Of a stretch of 64,000 nt of DNA, positions 62,156-64,000 are shown piece after piece (the stretch's first letter is position 1; the number at the start of each line of letters is the position of its first letter). The DNA is from Dyadobacter subterraneus (GTDB lineage Bacteria; Bacteroidota; Bacteroidia; Cytophagales; Spirosomataceae), in NCBI RefSeq assembly GCF_015221875.1, contig NZ_JACYGY010000001.1, forward strand, positions 5,310,501-5,374,500, read 5' to 3'. The notes under the pieces were generated by a model, which saw only the letters and a list, made by a program, of their open reading frames with translations, was not told the DNA's origin and did not search any database. Both the position numbers and the translations under genes were made by a program.

Positions 62156-63603
62156 TACCCATTCAACCTTTGATCATTTTCAAAATCGTATAATGTTAAT
62201 AATCGTAATGTGTAATAGGATTGCCAGTAATCGCGTAATGCTAAAATGTAATCCCTCTTGGCTCTGTCTTTTTCCTGCATCGCTATTCCCAAATCCGTAA
62301 CACTCAAATTACTCAAAATAAAGCGATCCTGGGCTATTTGATAACGGTTTGCAGCAATCTGATCTGCCAGTTTTGTCAATTTTACCTGTTTTTGCAACAT
62401 TTGAAGCAGCGTTACCTGGGTGAAAATTTCCTGTTCAAAAGTCAATTTATCCTGTTCCACAGATTGTCGGGCAAATTCCTGATTCGCTTTGGCCACTTCT
62501 GTCCGGGCCTTATTTCGTCCCCAGGTCATAATTGGAAGGGTAAATTGCAGCTCCACAAATTCACGATCCTGTGGTTTTACATAAATCTCTCCTGGTCGGT
62601 TACCTTGATTTGATAAGCCAAATGTTGCGTTAAGTGAAGCATTCAATCCATTTTCCTGTTTCGCCTGAACAACATCACGTTCTGCTTCCAGCAATCTCCG
62701 GCGGAAAGAAATTGCAGTCGACCTATTCAAAAAAGCCTGTTCCAACGCTAATTGTGGATTAATAGCAAATTCATCCTTCTCCATAGGAATTTCCAGTTCC
62801 AGTTCCCGCTCATCTCTTGAACTCAAAAACATTTTTAATTTTAAAGATGCAACAGCAGCGGCTTGCTGAGCGGATGCCAGATCTTTTTGAGCGGTTAAAA
62901 GTCCCATTTGGAGCTGTAACAAATCGTTTTGCGAAATCTTGCCCAATTCCAGTTTATGACCTGCTATCTTATAAAGCGTATCATTATTACTTCTGTTTTT
63001 TCCGGCTATCTGTAAATTTACCTGGGCAACCAGAAGATCAAAATATAATCCGGTTGCGTCCAAAGCTACTTGTTCCAAAGAAGCAATGTATTGCTGATTG
63101 CCTTCCTGATACTTCAATGGCTCAATTTTCCGGTTCCATTTCATCGCATTGAATCGAAATAGTGGCTGCGTGATTCCGAATTCAAAAGGGATACCATTGT
63201 AGCTGGTGGTTTTCCCCGCAAAATTGTCAAAACGCTGCATTTGCTGTTGGACATAAATGGTACCTCCCGTCAAAGCAATACTTTGATTCAGGGAAAGATT
63301 TACTACCGAATTATTGTTAGAAACCGATTGAAATGAAACCGTTCCATCAGGCTGAACTACCTGAATATAGGAATTGGTAAACCCGGGAATTGTTCCATTC
63401 AAGCTCAACTGCGGTTTAAAATCGGACATAAAGGAACGGTATTGCCAGTAATTCGTTTTCTTGGAAGTGACAGCCTGCTTTGAAGCCACAGATTTTTCCC
63501 GGGCTTGCTGAACAACTTCGGTAAGTGAAATGCGCTGAACTTGTGCCTGAGCAAACTGCACGCAAAAAATGATTAGCAGAAGGTAGAAATATCTCTTTTT
63601 CAT
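62155..63603 (-). CDS. TolC-family outer-membrane efflux protein
   Basis: 482 aa outer-membrane channel with a signal peptide (YFYLLLIIFCVQFAQA-Q). The two OEP repeats of long helices and beta segments are visible (ISLTEVVQQAREKSVASKQ at the start of repeat 1, and ALEQAFLNRSTAISFRRRLLEAERDVVQAKQENGLNASLNATFGLS opening repeat 2). It forms the outer-membrane duct for the adaptor encoded 2 bp upstream and the ABC permeases. The stop is directly followed by a terminator hairpin, so transcription of the ABC genes downstream may need its own promoter. Confidence 0.92.
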   Translation of the reverse strand: MKKRYFYLLLIIFCVQFAQAQVQRISLTEVVQQAREKSVASKQAVTSKKTNYWQYRSFMSDFKPQLSLNGTIPGFTNSYIQVVQPDGTVSFQSVSNNNSVVNLSLNQSIALTGGTIYVQQQMQRFDNFAGKTTSYNGIPFEFGITQPLFRFNAMKWNRKIEPLKYQEGNQQYIASLEQVALDATGLYFDLLVAQVNLQIAGKNRSNNDTLYKIAGHKLELGKISQNDLLQLQMGLLTAQKDLASAQQAAAVASLKLKMFLSSRDERELELEIPMEKDEFAINPQLALEQAFLNRSTAISFRRRLLEAERDVVQAKQENGLNASLNATFGLSNQGNRPGEIYVKPQDREFVELQFTLPIMTWGRNKARTEVAKANQEFARQSVEQDKLTFEQEIFTQVTLLQMLQKQVKLTKLADQIAANRYQIAQDRFILSNLSVTDLGIAMQEKDRAKRDYILALRDYWQSYYTLRLLTLYDFENDQRLNG

Positions 63604-63605
63604 GG

Positions 63606-64000
63606 CTATTTGATTGAGATTTCTTCCAGATTTTCAAATTGGCTCATGTCAGACAAAACAACCTTTTCGCCTTTCTGCACCCCGCTTTTTATTTCAACAT
63701 AATCGAAATTTGATAACCCGACTTCCACTTCCCGACGATACGCAGTTCCGTTTTTCACAACATATACAAATTGTTTTCTCTTGCCGTTAAAAGTGGGGCC
63801 ATTGGCAACACGCAGCGTTTTCAGACTCCGGTCGGTAATAATGAAAACTTCCACTTTCATATTAGGCCGCAGTGATTCATTTTTTGCATTATCAAGCTGA
63901 ACGACGAATTCAATGATGCCGTTTTTTACCGAAGGTTTTACCTGGGTGATCAAACCGCGTAAAACCGTTTCGTTCAGTTTAATAATCACAGGCAGCCCGG
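63606..64000 (-). CDS. HlyD/MacA-type periplasmic adaptor (5' part outside window)
   Basis: C-terminal part of a membrane fusion protein. The frame is open to the right edge, so the membrane anchor, coiled-coil hairpin and lipoyl domain are outside. What is visible: a beta-barrel domain (VKNGIIEFVVQLDNAKNESLRPNMKVEVFIIT) and the membrane-proximal domain (VYVVKNGTAYRREVEVGLSNFDYVEIKSGVQKGEKVVLSD). It joins the ABC permeases to TolC; the tolC ATG is 2 bp after its stop. The adaptor is the first visible gene of the efflux operon. Confidence 0.9.
   Translation of the reverse strand, partial: GLPVIIKLNETVLRGLITQVKPSVKNGIIEFVVQLDNAKNESLRPNMKVEVFIITDRSLKTLRVANGPTFNGKRKQFVYVVKNGTAYRREVEVGLSNFDYVEIKSGVQKGEKVVLSDMSQFENLEEISIK

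Noticed and set aside
61957..62300. Two overlapping plus-strand ORFs of 78 and 80 codons in the tolC/ABC spacer
   Set aside because: They only translate the GGCAAAAAGG repeat words in two frames, and the second runs into the tolC 3' end on the opposite strand.

Overview
The window looks like chromosomal DNA of a Bacteroidota bacterium of the order Cytophagales; a Dyadobacter-like member of the Spirosomaceae is my best guess. The signs are TonB-dependent receptors with N-terminal carboxypeptidase-regulatory-like domains, many lipoproteins, imelysin and di-heme oxidoreductase proteins, Rcp-type response regulators, weak Shine-Dalgarno sequences, and promoters of the Bacteroidota type (-33 TTG, -7 TAnnTTTG). 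No rRNA, tRNA, CRISPR array, prophage or transposase gene was found. Most of the window is core or operon-organised chromosome.

Layout. 1-2245: end of a gluconate-2-dehydrogenase subunit 3-like gene and a GMC flavoprotein. 2415-3608: membrane acetyltransferase-like protein. 3666-11358 (minus): a five-gene operon reading imelysin lipoprotein, di-heme cytochrome, second imelysin lipoprotein, HTTM/vitamin K-dependent carboxylase-like membrane protein, TonB receptor. This is the most unusual system here. 11540-13239: glyoxalase-like protein, aquaporin and a small helical protein. 13607-18390: envelope chaperone operon (two parvulin-type isomerases and a MoxR ATPase). 18511-23600: alpha-ketoglutarate semialdehyde dehydrogenase, DUF1835 protein, truA, glnS. 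23601-24098: palindromic repeat region. 24099-26144: unknown small protein, ferritin, then the ohrR-ohr peroxide module with a perfect 24-bp palindromic operator. 26221-34754: two GNATs, FUSC and MFS transporters, YwbE, an EamA exporter and a GHL6-type glycosidase-like protein. 34762-41185 (minus): zinc-sensor (CZB) multi-PAS kinase, its response regulator, and an outer-membrane beta-barrel receptor. 41395-47470: DUF819 transporter, lepA, pdhC, a heptad-repeat coiled-coil gene, hslV. 47513-49405 (minus): GNAT and dacB. 49691-55649: MBL/beta-CASP nuclease, accA, HAD phosphatase, site-2 protease-like peptidase, acyltransferase, phosphotriesterase-family hydrolase. 55651-64000 (minus): periplasmic adaptor (cut by the window edge), TolC, ABC ATPase, two FtsX-type permeases, sigma-54 response regulator and histidine kinase, i.e. 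a tripartite efflux system with its two-component regulator.

How the genes work together. Iron and oxidant handling recurs: the imelysin/cytochrome/TonB operon for probable metal acquisition, ferritin for storage, and OhrR/Ohr for organic peroxides. The HTTM protein keeps both residues known to be catalytic in human gamma-glutamyl carboxylase, at the same spacing (His116 and Lys174, 58 residues apart), so a quinol-dependent modification of an iron-binding lipoprotein is a testable idea. Several apparent upstream TTG starts (glnS, lepA, ferritin) fall on promoter -7 boxes, so I moved these starts to the downstream ATG. Non-coding structure is concentrated in the spacers of the efflux operon, nearly all of which carry an inverted repeat of a different kind, and in two REPIN-like regions at about 23.7 kb and 61.9-62.15 kb.
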